A DNA stretch of 64,000 nt from UBA5066 sp046331465 (GTDB lineage: Bacteria; Acidobacteriota; Thermoanaerobaculia; UBA5066). The first letter of the stretch is position 1; each line of letters begins with the position of its first letter. Location of the stretch: NCBI GenBank assembly GCA_046331465.1, contig JAXLQV010000001.1:248001-312000 (forward strand). Reading direction: 5' to 3'. The notes beneath the pieces are model-generated. The model did not search any database, was not told the DNA's origin, and saw only the letters and a list, made by a program, of their open reading frames with translations. Shown here in pieces: positions 53,349 through 63,089 of this stretch. A program made the translations under genes and the position numbers.

Positions 53349-56300
53349 ATGACGACTTGGACCTGGTACCACAGGCTCGGCGCGGCGGTACTCATCCCGC
53401 TGCTCCTCCTGGGCGGGCCTCTGGCCGCGGCGCCGACGGAGAAGTACGACCCGATCCGGCAGATCGCCGTCCAGGCCGTCCCGGCGAACCTCCTGATCAC
53501 CCTCGACCGCTCCGGCTCGATGGCCCTCGACAAGTACGGCAACGGGTTCCTCCGCGGCCCGGGCGCGGACGGGCAGTGGTTCACCGCGGACGACGCCTTC
53601 GGCTACATCGACGCGTCCGGCTACTTCATCGAGAACGTTCCGTACGGCTCCCCGATGGTCGACACGTGGAACGTCCCGCCGCTGAAGAACCCGAGCGACG
53701 GAGACGGCTACGCCTTCGCGGGCGGGATCCTCCCGGCCAAGATCCCCGGCGAGAACAGCACGGGCAAGCTCCGCTGGAAGGCGGCCGAGCCGACCGAGTG
53801 CGAGGTGGGGACCGGTCTCTACGGCTTCTACTTCGGCGGCGGCTCGGGCGACTCGAACTGGCAGATCCCGGGGACGAACGCGAACCCGACGACGCTCTCG
53901 ATGGCGCCGATCGCGACCCGGCTCGACTCCACGATCAACTTCCCCGCGTGGACTCCCGCCCAGCTCCCGTCCGGCGTCGGCGCCACCGGGGCGACGACGA
54001 AGGAGAACTTCTCGGTCCGCTGGCAGGGCTGGCTCATCCCGCCCGCCTCGGGCACCTACAAGATCAACTTCCAGTCCGACGACGGGATCCGGCTGTGGGT
54101 GAACGGCGTCCGCTACGTGAACGCCTGGGTCGGCCAGTCCCCGACGGACTACTACTTCAACATCAACATGACCGAGTGCGCCCGGTACGAGATCGAGATC
54201 GAGTACTACCAGGCGACCGGGGGCGCGGCCGCCGTCCTCTCGTGGCAGAAGCCGGGCGACACGGGCCTCTCCGTCATCCCGGCCAGCGCCCTCGTCCCCG
54301 ATACGCAGGTCATCCCTCTCGCGACGCAGACGCCGACGCCGACGGCGACGCCGACGCCGACGCGGACGGCGACGCCGACGGCGACCCGGACGCCGACGAA
54401 TACGCCGACGAAGACGGCCACGCCGACGAAGACGAACACGCCGACGCCGGCCCCGCCGACGGCGACGCCGACGATCACGAACACGCCGGCGCCGACGGCG
54501 ACCCGGACGCCGACCCGGACGCCGACGCCGACGCCGACGGGCCCGACGCGGACGCCGACGCGCACGAACACGCCGGCTCCGACGGCCACGCGGACGAACA
54601 CGCCGACGCCGGCGCCGCCGACGTCGACGCCGACCCGGACGAACACGCCGGGTCCGACGAACACGCCGACGAACACGCCGACCCCGGCCCCGCCGACGGC
54701 GACCCGGACGCCGACGAACACGCCGGTCCCGCCGACGCCGACCCGGACGTCGACGCCCACCCCGACGAACACCCCGACGCCGACGCCGACCCCGACGCCG
54801 ACGCGGCCCGGCGGCCAGGGCCGTCTGCGGCTCCCGTACGGCGCGCCGGAGGAGCCGGTCCGCTGGGCGAGCCTCGACCTGACCCGGCCGAAGGACGGGC
54901 GGGCCCTGCCGCGCCTCCCGCACGTCGCGATGTTCGTCCCGCCCTCCTCGCCTCCGAGCTGCCCGCCGGCGACGGTGACCCCGACCCCGGGGGCGTCGCC
55001 GACGCCCGTCGCCACGTCGACCCCGGTCCCGCCTCCGGCGAGCGTCGCCCCGACGCGCGACACGCGCCTCGCGCGGAGCTGGAAGTACGTCCTGAAGTTC
55101 GACCTGCCGTCGCGTATCGCGACGATGAAGAACGCGCTGGGCGACTCGGTGTCGATCATCCCGTCCTACGTGCCGCCGGTCTTCCCCGTCGACTCCTCGG
55201 GGAACGTGACGGACCGGACGAACCTGCAGGGTGACTGGAGCGACACGGCGAACGTCGTCACGATCAGGTCCATCAAGGACGTCAACAAGTGGCTCGAGCC
55301 GCCGCCGTACTCGGGCACGTACACCCAGACGGAGATCAACCCGGACTGCACGCCCGCGAGCGGCATCGTCCCGGGCTGCACGACGTGGCAGTTCGAGATC
55401 CACTACCCCGCCGGCGGACCGAGCGGCGTGGCCGACCCGGGGCCGCCGTTCGACGCCATCGCGAACTGGGCGACGGGACGTCCGAAGGACGGGGTCGGGA
55501 CCTGGAAGGAGACCGCGCCGGCGAACATCGTCGGGACGTCCACGGACCGGATCAACTGGGGCCTCATCGCCTACTCGAACACGGCCCTCGACACCTGCGG
55601 GAGCCCCCAGACCACGGCGAGCAACCTCCTGATCACGGCGATCAACCCGCTCGGGACCGACGTCAGCTCGATCCTCTCCTCGATGCGCCTCGGGCGCGAC
55701 GGCGGCATCGCCGTCGGCGGCGGCACGCCGACGCGGAGCGCCCTCGAGAAGGCGGAGCAGCAGCTCATCGACACCTTCGCCAACGACCCCCTCTACCTCT
55801 GCCTCCGGAACTACGGGGTCATCCTCGTGACGGACGGCGAGTCGAACACCTGCAACAACGTCTCGGGCGGCGCCAGCGTCGCGAACAAGGAGTGGGGAAC
55901 GTCGTGTCCCGGAAACTGGGACAAGTACCCGCCCGAGATCACCGACCAGATCTGGAGCCTCGACCTGACCACGCCGTGCGTCGGCAAGCCGCCCCGCTCG
56001 AGCCCGATCAACCCGCGGAGCTGGGTCATCGGCTTCGGCTCCGAGGTCGGGAAGTGCGAGCTGAACTACACGGCCTACATGGGCCGCACGGACGCGAACG
56101 CGGCGGACGCAGGATTCGACTGGCTCGCCGACCCGCGGCTCTGCGCGGCCAAGGACGGAGCCGGGAACTGCACGTCGCGGGTCTACGACGACAGCAAGGA
56201 CTACGCCTTCTTCGCCGGCGACACCTCGACGCTCGTCGCGGCCTTCAAGTCGATCACCTCGGCGGCGGCGACCGGCGACTACGCGACGGGCGCCCCGCTG

Positions 56301-58241
56301 ACCGGGGCGACCGCCGGTTACGGCAACATCGTCTTCCTCTCGTCGACGACGTTCCCGGCGTGGGAAGGGCACCTCTACAAGCTCGACACGAGCCTGATCG
56401 CCGCGGACGGGACGCGCCAGCCGGGCTACAGGGTCTGGGACGCCGCGGTGCTCCTCGCCGCGCAGGACGCCTCCACGCGGCGCATCTACACCTGGAACCC
56501 GTCGACGAAGAACCTCATCGAGGTCAAGGCGTCGTCGCTCGGCGCCATCCAGGCGATCGAGCCCGCCGTCGACGCCGCACTGATCGACTTCATCCGGGGC
56601 AACGACGGGAGCGGGGTCGCGCGGCCGATGCGCCTCGGGCCGCTGATCAACAGCGTGCCGACGATCGTCGCCTCTCCCGTCGGCTACAAGCAGGGGACGG
56701 TCGGAGGAGACCACCCGAGCTTCGAGACGACCTACAAGTCGCGTCGGCCGCTGCTCTGGATCGGCTCGAACGACGGGATGCTCCACGCGTTCGACGTCGA
56801 CAGCGGGGCCGAGATCGTCGCGCTCCTCCCGCCGCAGCTCCTCGACCAGCAGATCGCCCTCTACCAGAACTTCCTCGCCCAGGGAAAGAAGAAGACGGGG
56901 CAGCCCGACGACTTCAAGAACATCTACGGTGTCGCCGGGTCCCTCCGGTTCGGCGACGTCTACGACCCGAGCTTCGGGTTCCGGACCGTGGGTCTCATGA
57001 CCCTCGCGGACGGAGGCGACCTCGTCGCCGCGATCGACATCACCCACCCGTACCCGGGGGACTCGACGAAGACCCCGGCCATCCCGTCCGACCCGAACTA
57101 CGGGACGTTCCCGCCGCGTGCCGGCGCTCTCACCGACGCGCCGGTCCAGGTCATGTGGCAGAAGACCTCGGCGGACCTGCCGGGTCTCGGCGCCACGTGG
57201 AGCATCCCCGCGCTCGCGCCGCGCTCCAGCGGCTCCTGGTCGATCCTCTTCGGCGCGGGGTACAACACGTCGAGCGTCTTCACGAGCCAGGTGTCGCCGC
57301 GCGTCTTCCAGCTCAACCCGGTCGACGGCTCGCAGATCGGGAGCACGACCTTCAACACCCTGGCCTACGCGTCGAGCCCCGTCCCGTGGGTCGGGAGCCA
57401 GGCCTTCGCCGACTCCACTCTCTTCATGCACCTTTCGTCGGTCTTCGCGTCGGACAACATCGTGACGCGGGGCCTTCAGGCCGACCTGAACGGCCGCGTC
57501 TGGTTCCTCGACCCGAACAACATCGGGACGGCGCCGTTCGTCGGCATCGACGCCTCCGCGGTCGCGGGCCAGTCGCAGCCGATCTACTACCCCGTCTCCG
57601 CGGGCGGCTTCGGCCTGCCGCCGAGCACGGGCTGCAACGTCTACTCGTTCGGGTCGGGCACGTTCTACGAGGAGAGCACCCGCGTCAACGGCCCGAACAC
57701 CGGGACCGGGACGAACTTCATCCCGAGCCTCTTCTTCGCGTCGAACGACAAGAGCAAGTTCGACCAGAAGATCAACGACAACAAGGTCCTGCGGATCCCG
57801 ATCAACACGATCCTCCGCCCGGGCAGCACCACGGAGACCCTCTCGCCGCTCTCGCAGCTGACCGGGACGCCGCTCCTCCTCATCGACCAGAAGGGGGTCA
57901 TTCCGAACGTCGGCATCTTCATCATCTACGACCCGACGGTCGGGTGTAACGGCGCCTCCTACGCGGTCACCGTCCGCTGGATGGCGCCGTCCTGCAACGC
58001 TCCGCTCTCCGTGTCGGAGGGAACGACGACCGCGACGCACAGCGACGGCGGGGCCGTCGTGAAGACCGCCTTCGCGGCCTACGGCGCGGCGAGCGGCGTG
58101 ACCTCCGTCGGCGACGACGTCTACGCCGGCGTCGCCGGCCTCGGCGTCGGCGGGCAGGCGGACCTCGCGAGCATCCAGGAGAAGTCGGTGTTCGGCTCGG
58201 CCGCCACGTTCAAGCCGATCTGGTGGAAGGAGCTCAAGTAG
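53349..58241 (+). CDS. pilY1: Giant PilY1-type tip adhesin with PA14 and Thr-Pro stalk
   Basis: 1630 residues. Signal peptide (~8-28). A vWA MIDAS motif LDRSGSM (~52-58) opens the fold, which is then interrupted by a PA14-like domain (~185-305, WQGWLIPPASGTYKINFQSDDG) and a 160-residue Thr-Pro stalk (328-487). The vWA fold resumes with LARSWKYVLKFDLPSRIATMKNALGDS. The PilY1 beta-propeller (~1060-1450) has RPLLWIGSNDGMLHAFDVDSG. PilY1 sits at the pilus tip, acts in adhesion and mechanosensing, and antagonises retraction. PA14 domains often bind sugars, so this one may add carbohydrate binding. The ATG is supported by AGGAGG at six-base spacing. Confidence 0.9.
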   Translation: MTTWTWYHRLGAAVLIPLLLLGGPLAAAPTEKYDPIRQIAVQAVPANLLITLDRSGSMALDKYGNGFLRGPGADGQWFTADDAFGYIDASGYFIENVPYGSPMVDTWNVPPLKNPSDGDGYAFAGGILPAKIPGENSTGKLRWKAAEPTECEVGTGLYGFYFGGGSGDSNWQIPGTNANPTTLSMAPIATRLDSTINFPAWTPAQLPSGVGATGATTKENFSVRWQGWLIPPASGTYKINFQSDDGIRLWVNGVRYVNAWVGQSPTDYYFNINMTECARYEIEIEYYQATGGAAAVLSWQKPGDTGLSVIPASALVPDTQVIPLATQTPTPTATPTPTRTATPTATRTPTNTPTKTATPTKTNTPTPAPPTATPTITNTPAPTATRTPTRTPTPTPTGPTRTPTRTNTPAPTATRTNTPTPAPPTSTPTRTNTPGPTNTPTNTPTPAPPTATRTPTNTPVPPTPTRTSTPTPTNTPTPTPTPTPTRPGGQGRLRLPYGAPEEPVRWASLDLTRPKDGRALPRLPHVAMFVPPSSPPSCPPATVTPTPGASPTPVATSTPVPPPASVAPTRDTRLARSWKYVLKFDLPSRIATMKNALGDSVSIIPSYVPPVFPVDSSGNVTDRTNLQGDWSDTANVVTIRSIKDVNKWLEPPPYSGTYTQTEINPDCTPASGIVPGCTTWQFEIHYPAGGPSGVADPGPPFDAIANWATGRPKDGVGTWKETAPANIVGTSTDRINWGLIAYSNTALDTCGSPQTTASNLLITAINPLGTDVSSILSSMRLGRDGGIAVGGGTPTRSALEKAEQQLIDTFANDPLYLCLRNYGVILVTDGESNTCNNVSGGASVANKEWGTSCPGNWDKYPPEITDQIWSLDLTTPCVGKPPRSSPINPRSWVIGFGSEVGKCELNYTAYMGRTDANAADAGFDWLADPRLCAAKDGAGNCTSRVYDDSKDYAFFAGDTSTLVAAFKSITSAAATGDYATGAPLTGATAGYGNIVFLSSTTFPAWEGHLYKLDTSLIAADGTRQPGYRVWDAAVLLAAQDASTRRIYTWNPSTKNLIEVKASSLGAIQAIEPAVDAALIDFIRGNDGSGVARPMRLGPLINSVPTIVASPVGYKQGTVGGDHPSFETTYKSRRPLLWIGSNDGMLHAFDVDSGAEIVALLPPQLLDQQIALYQNFLAQGKKKTGQPDDFKNIYGVAGSLRFGDVYDPSFGFRTVGLMTLADGGDLVAAIDITHPYPGDSTKTPAIPSDPNYGTFPPRAGALTDAPVQVMWQKTSADLPGLGATWSIPALAPRSSGSWSILFGAGYNTSSVFTSQVSPRVFQLNPVDGSQIGSTTFNTLAYASSPVPWVGSQAFADSTLFMHLSSVFASDNIVTRGLQADLNGRVWFLDPNNIGTAPFVGIDASAVAGQSQPIYYPVSAGGFGLPPSTGCNVYSFGSGTFYEESTRVNGPNTGTGTNFIPSLFFASNDKSKFDQKINDNKVLRIPINTILRPGSTTETLSPLSQLTGTPLLLIDQKGVIPNVGIFIIYDPTVGCNGASYAVTVRWMAPSCNAPLSVSEGTTTATHSDGGAVVKTAFAAYGAASGVTSVGDDVYAGVAGLGVGGQADLASIQEKSVFGSAATFKPIWWKELK
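54330..54809 (+). repeat. Thr-Pro-coding hexanucleotide-type repeat in PilY1
   Basis: 480 bases, nearly all ACG/CCG-type codons with interspersed CGG, AAC, GCG and AAG. It encodes a rigid Thr-Pro-rich stalk between domains. Because it is a near-microsatellite in steps of 3 or 6 bases, its length may vary among strains without loss of frame. It is not a CRISPR array: there are no spacers. Confidence 0.9.
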
Positions 58242-58266
58242 GGCCGGATCGACTCCGGAGCATCGG

Positions 58267-58300
58267 GGGGCCGGGACGCGAGTCCCGGCCCCTTTCGTTT
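58267..58300 (+). terminator. Intrinsic terminator of the minor-pilin/PilY1 operon
   Basis: Perfect 11-bp G+C-rich stem (58267-58277 with 58282-58292, loop GCGA) followed by TTTCGTTTT. It lies between the convergent pilY1 and GT-C fusion genes. Confidence 0.85.
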
Positions 58301-58307
58301 TCCGGGC

Positions 58308-61300
58308 TCAGCGTTCGCCGTGAGCGCGCCGCCTGAGCCAGAAGAGGCGTCCGTCGATCGACGCCGCGAGGACCTTCCCCTCGTTGCCGGGAGGCAGCGC
58401 GAGCCCGGTGAGCCTCACCTCGTTCCCCGGCTCCGCCGGGGGGCGGAGCCTGAGGCGCGTCTCTCCCGCGGGAGTGATCATCCGGACCTCGCCGTCGAGC
58501 GGGACGGAGATCCAGGCGTTCCCCCCCTCGTCGACGACGACGCTCGGCTCGGAGAGCGCTTCCGTCCTCCACCCCGCGACCGGCGTCGCCGCGAGGAGGC
58601 GTCCGTCGGCGTCGAACCGGCAGAGTCGCCCGTTCCCGTTGTCGCAGACCCAGATCGACCCGCCGGCGTCGACGAAGATCCCCATCGGGTCGTGGAGCCG
58701 TGCGCGGTCGGGCCCGGAGCGGCCCCACTCCTTCTCCAGCTTCCCGTCCGCGCCGAACCTCACGACGCGGTGCTGCCCGGTGTCGGAGACGAAGACGCGC
58801 CCCTTCCCGTCGACCGCGACACCCCGCGGGCCGTAGAGCTCCCCGGTCAGCTCGGAGAGGAAGGCCCCCCCCGGCGAGAGGACCTGGATGCGGGAGTTCC
58901 AGGTGTCCGCGACGTAGACGCGGCCGTCGGCGCCGACCGCGATCGCGGCCGGCTGCTGGAACTGGAGCGGCCCGGATCCCTTCGAGCCGAAGACGGTCGG
59001 TGAACGGAGGCCTCGCTCGAAGCGGACCACGCGGTCGTTGCCGAAGTCGGCGACCCAGATCCGGCCGTCCGGGGCGAACGAGATCCCGCGCGGCTCGCGG
59101 AGCTCGCCGGCTCCCGGGGGAGTCTCGACGACGGCCTGCGTCACGGGGCTCGCGAGGCGGCTGCTCTGCGGCGTCAGCTGCGGGCCGATGAGGACGCGGT
59201 AGAGCGCCAGGTCGGGCCGGGAAAACGCGGGAGCGAAAAGGCCCGAGAGCGGGAGGAACGGGTCCCCTCTCCCCTTCTCCCGCTCCTCCCGCCCGGAGAC
59301 GAGGAAGCGGGAGCCGTAGGCGGAGAGGACGCGGCCGGCGGCGATCTCGGGCGAGGCGTAGAGCGCGGCGACGTCGGAGACGCGCCGGTCGAGCGCCTCG
59401 CGCGGCTTCCCCCGCTGGAAGACGTGGTAGTCCCAGCCGACGACCGTCGGGAGGCCGGTGTTCGACGAGAAGCGCGCGTACTCCTGGTAGGCCGGGCCGT
59501 ACGCCTCCACGATCGTCGGGAGGCCGGGGACGTTCTTCTCGATCCAGGCGACGCCCGCGGCCTCGTCGGGGCGGTGCCTCGCGAGGTAGGCGAGCCCGTC
59601 GAGCGTCCCCCGCGGCGTCTCCACCCGGTTCGTCCGGAGGTGGCCCGCGAGGGCGAGCGCGGAGGTCGCGAAGGCGCCCAGCGCGACGAAGGCGACGGCG
59701 GCCCGCCACGCGTGGCCGGCGGCGCCGCCCCGCTCCCTCCGGGCGAGGACCTCCTCCACCGCCGCGGCTCCAGCGACGGCGAGGAGGACCGTCGCGTCGA
59801 GACCGAACTTGAAGACCGTGTTCATCCGGTCCCAGACGTAGACGAGCTCGCACCCCCCGAGGATCAGGAAGGCGTACGCCGCGAGCGCCGGGGCGGCGCG
59901 CTCCTGCGGCGGGAGGCGGGTGCCGAAGGCGAGCGCGAGGCCGAGGGCCGCGAGGCCGAGGACGAAGACGCGGATCGAGGGGGCCGGCGCGAGGTGGCCG
60001 TGGCGGAGCCCCGGGAGGTCGACGAGGGAGAGGACGAGGAGGAGCGCGAGGCCCCCGGCGGCGAGGGCCGCGCCGCGTCGCGGCGCGGCCTCGCCCGCGC
60101 GCGGTCCCGCGAGGCGGAAGAGGAGGAACGGGACGACGAGGACGAGCGCGAGCCCGTGCACGAGCCCGAACGAGAGCGGATCGAAGAACGGTCCCGCCTC
60201 CCATCCGACGTTCCGGGGCGGCGGCACGAAGGAGCGCCAGAACGGAAGAGTGAGGAGGAACGCGGGGAGCGCGATCGCGGCCCCCGGGACGACGACTCCG
60301 GCGAGGAGGCGGCCCACGCGCCGGGCGGGGAGCGGGCGCTCCGGCCTCGGGGTCGCGGCGACGGCGGAGACGGCGAGGAGGAGGACGAGGAGGCCGGCGG
60401 CCGTGGGGGTGCTCCAGCCGTTCGTGACGAGGAGCGTCCCGAGGAAGAGCGCGGCGAGGGCGAGGAGGATCGAGCGGCCGAACGGCGGGACGTAGAGCCC
60501 GGGGCTCGTCCGCTGCCGGGCGAGGAGGAGGAGGACGGCGAGGAGGCCGACGAAGAGGGGGAACGCGAGGACGTGCGCGTGGAGGTCGGCGAAGAGGAAG
60601 CTCCAGAACGGGTACTCGTTGATCTCGCTCTGCGCCTTGAGGACGCGCGAGGTCGCCCAGAAGAGGTCGAAGTCGACGGAGCGGCGCCGCCAGAGCTCGA
60701 GGAGGCCGGAGAGGTTCCCGGCGACGAGGCCCAGGAGGACGGCCCACGCGCCGGCGCGGAGGCGGCCGGCGAGGAAGGTCCCGGCCGCGAGGAGGCCGGC
60801 GGCGAAGAGCGCGGCGGTCGAGGCGACCCCGAGGTTGAAGGCGAGCGCGGGGTGGACGCCGAGCGCCTTGGCGAACGCGGCGACGAGGAAGTGGCCGAAG
60901 TAGGTGTAGGAGAGCGTGGTCCCGGAGAACCAGGGCTCCGGGGGAGGGAGGTGCTCGGACCGGAGGAGGGCGTTGAGGATGCCGAAGTCCATCGGCTTCT
61001 CGCCCCAGAAGATCTCGGGCGACCACGCGCGGAGGGCGGCGAAGAAGAGGAACGCGCCCCAGAAGACCGCCTCCGTCACGAGGAGCTCGCGCCGCGGCAC
61101 GGCGCGCGGCCGCCTCCCCGGGAAGGCCCCGAGGAAGACGAGGACCGCGGCGACGAGGAAGACGAAGGAGGGGACGAACGCGAACGGCCCCCACGCGACG
61201 AGGCCCCAGGCGGCTGCTCCGAAGAGGGCGACGCCGACGAGCTTCGCGAGGGCGTAGACGCCCGGCACGGCCGGGAGGCGGGAGCCGAGCAGGCGCCACG

Positions 61301-63089
61301 CGGCGAGGCCGAGGGCCTGGAGGAGCGCGGCCCAGGCGAGGAGCGCGAGCGGCGTCGACCGGGTGCCGCCGATCCGCTCCCCGGAATCGGCGTCCGGGTC
61401 GGCCGGCCGCGCGCGGAGGATCTCGGAGCGGGAAAGCGCCTTCGACGGTCTCGCCTCGCGCAGCCGGCGCTCGATCTCGGCGGCGGAGAGCCGCTCCGCG
61501 TTCCGGAAGACGACCGCCTTCGGATGGTCGTAGACCGAGAACGACTCGTCGGCGAGCTCGCTCGGGAGGCGGAGGCCGAAGAGCTGCGGCGGCGACGAAA
61601 AGGTCCGGACGAGCGAGTAGCCGAGGTCGCCCGCGAAGAGGAGCCGGAAGAGGCGGTCCGTGTCGGGGTAGCGCTCCTTCGCCCGCGTGATCGCGCCGTA
61701 GAGCCGCTTCGTCTGGAGGGCGAGGACGTCGCCCGACGCGAGCTGCTCGGCGAGAAGGTGGGTCTTCGCGGGGCCCTCGGCCTCGTAGAACGGGAGCTCG
61801 ATTCGCCGGAACCGCTCCGCCGGCCTGTCGGGGAGGTCGAACGGGAAGCCTTCGTCCCAGTGCTGGATGAGGACCGTCGCCCCCGGCGCGACGTTCTCGT
61901 GGACCCACTCCGAGGCGGCGACGATGGTGTGGGGGCGCGTGTAGATGGCGAGGAACGCGAGGAGGTACGCGGCGGAAAGGGAGAGGACGCCGCGGCGGGC
62001 GAGGCGCCGTGCGCTCCCTTCGCCCTCCCTCGGGGCGAGCATCGCCGCGGCGCCGAGGAGGAGGAGCGGGTAGAGCGGGAGGAGGTAGCGCGGGAACTTG
62101 ACGTCGAACGACGCCGTGACGGCGAAGAACGGGACGGCCCACGCCCAGAGGAGGAGCTCGCGGGGCTCCCTCTCCTTCAGGAAGGTCCGCAGGCGCGCCG
62201 CGCAGCCGAGGAGCGCCGCGAGGCCGAGGGCGGGGCCGAGGCCCCAGAGAACGATCTCGCCGAGGTCGTAGAGGACCTTCGTCGTGCCGACGTACTGGTT
62301 CGTGTAGGGGACGGAGCCGGCGGAGCGGACCATCCGCCCCTGCTCGGCGATCCCGGCGAGGAGCTCCCTTCCCGCGAAGAGCGCGGAAGGCTCGCCCGCG
62401 AGGAAGGCCGCGACGAGGCCGAGGCCGGCCGCGGCCGCGGCCGCGAGCGGGCGGGCGACCCGGCGGGTCCGGAGGAAGAGGAGGAGCGGGGCGAGGCCGA
62501 GCGGGAGGAGGAGCGTCGCCGCGCTCGCCTTCGTCGCGAGGGCGAGGCCGACGGCGGCGCCCGCGAGGGCGAACGAGCCGGGCGTCTCCTTCTCGACGGC
62601 GCGCGCGAGGAGGAGGAAGGCCGCCGTGACGAGCGTGGCGAGCGGGACGTCGTTCGTGGCGAAGTGCGAGTTCTGGACGTGGAAGACCGCGATCGCCAGG
62701 AGCGCGCCGGCGAGGATCCCGACCCGCTCCCCGAGGAGCTTCCTCCCGAGGAGGGCGAGGAGGAGGCAGCCGGCCGCGCCCCAGAGCGCCGAGAGGACGC
62801 GTCCCGTCAGGAGGCAGCCGTCCCACGAGACGAACCACGGGGAGAAGCGGCCGAGGAGCGACACGGCCGCGCGCGTCGCGTAGAAGGGGAGCGAGCCGTA
62901 CGCGTAGAACTTCGGGTCGAGCTGGAGCGGCTTGAAGGAGAGCTGCTGGACCGCCTCCGCGATCCGGCGCTCGTCGGGGTGGTAGGCGTGCCCCTGGTCC
63001 CAGTGGAGACCGAAGAGACGGACCGCGACCGCCCCGACGAAGAGGAGGGCGAGGTGCAGGCGGAAGCGGCGGGACGAGGCCTCGGCCAT
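58308..63089 (-). CDS. GT-C glycosyltransferase / DUF2298 / NHL-propeller fusion membrane protein
   Basis: 1593 residues in three parts. About 1-430 is a GT39-like GT-C enzyme with HPDERR after the first helix and many hydrophobic helices. About 570-1240 is a DUF2298-type membrane region with MDFGILNALL, TTLSYTYFGHFLVA, EYPFWSFLFADLHAHVLAFP and WDRMNTVFKFG. About 1330-1563 is a beta-propeller of NHL-type repeats (DGRIWVADFGNDRVVRF and similar). GT-C enzymes use polyprenyl-phosphate sugars. The DUF2298 role is unknown. The ATG overlaps the stop of the DprE2-like gene, so the donor may be the sugar lipid made by that pair. The propeller should face the periplasm and could recognise the acceptor. 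Confidence 0.85.
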   Translation of the reverse strand: MAEASSRRFRLHLALLFVGAVAVRLFGLHWDQGHAYHPDERRIAEAVQQLSFKPLQLDPKFYAYGSLPFYATRAAVSLLGRFSPWFVSWDGCLLTGRVLSALWGAAGCLLLALLGRKLLGERVGILAGALLAIAVFHVQNSHFATNDVPLATLVTAAFLLLARAVEKETPGSFALAGAAVGLALATKASAATLLLPLGLAPLLLFLRTRRVARPLAAAAAAGLGLVAAFLAGEPSALFAGRELLAGIAEQGRMVRSAGSVPYTNQYVGTTKVLYDLGEIVLWGLGPALGLAALLGCAARLRTFLKEREPRELLLWAWAVPFFAVTASFDVKFPRYLLPLYPLLLLGAAAMLAPREGEGSARRLARRGVLSLSAAYLLAFLAIYTRPHTIVAASEWVHENVAPGATVLIQHWDEGFPFDLPDRPAERFRRIELPFYEAEGPAKTHLLAEQLASGDVLALQTKRLYGAITRAKERYPDTDRLFRLLFAGDLGYSLVRTFSSPPQLFGLRLPSELADESFSVYDHPKAVVFRNAERLSAAEIERRLREARPSKALSRSEILRARPADPDADSGERIGGTRSTPLALLAWAALLQALGLAAWRLLGSRLPAVPGVYALAKLVGVALFGAAAWGLVAWGPFAFVPSFVFLVAAVLVFLGAFPGRRPRAVPRRELLVTEAVFWGAFLFFAALRAWSPEIFWGEKPMDFGILNALLRSEHLPPPEPWFSGTTLSYTYFGHFLVAAFAKALGVHPALAFNLGVASTAALFAAGLLAAGTFLAGRLRAGAWAVLLGLVAGNLSGLLELWRRRSVDFDLFWATSRVLKAQSEINEYPFWSFLFADLHAHVLAFPLFVGLLAVLLLLARQRTSPGLYVPPFGRSILLALAALFLGTLLVTNGWSTPTAAGLLVLLLAVSAVAATPRPERPLPARRVGRLLAGVVVPGAAIALPAFLLTLPFWRSFVPPPRNVGWEAGPFFDPLSFGLVHGLALVLVVPFLLFRLAGPRAGEAAPRRGAALAAGGLALLLVLSLVDLPGLRHGHLAPAPSIRVFVLGLAALGLALAFGTRLPPQERAAPALAAYAFLILGGCELVYVWDRMNTVFKFGLDATVLLAVAGAAAVEEVLARRERGGAAGHAWRAAVAFVALGAFATSALALAGHLRTNRVETPRGTLDGLAYLARHRPDEAAGVAWIEKNVPGLPTIVEAYGPAYQEYARFSSNTGLPTVVGWDYHVFQRGKPREALDRRVSDVAALYASPEIAAGRVLSAYGSRFLVSGREEREKGRGDPFLPLSGLFAPAFSRPDLALYRVLIGPQLTPQSSRLASPVTQAVVETPPGAGELREPRGISFAPDGRIWVADFGNDRVVRFERGLRSPTVFGSKGSGPLQFQQPAAIAVGADGRVYVADTWNSRIQVLSPGGAFLSELTGELYGPRGVAVDGKGRVFVSDTGQHRVVRFGADGKLEKEWGRSGPDRARLHDPMGIFVDAGGSIWVCDNGNGRLCRFDADGRLLAATPVAGWRTEALSEPSVVVDEGGNAWISVPLDGEVRMITPAGETRLRLRPPAEPGNEVRLTGLALPPGNEGKVLAASIDGRLFWLRRRAHGER

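Noticed and set aside
54330..54809. Repeat array that could be taken for CRISPR or a satellite
   Set aside because: No spacers or constant repeat length; it lies in frame in PilY1 and encodes Thr-Pro.
53052..58040. Very long open frame (1662 codons) antisense to pilY1
   Set aside because: Arg/Val/Asp-rich translation without motifs; it mirrors the third-base G/C bias of the sense gene.
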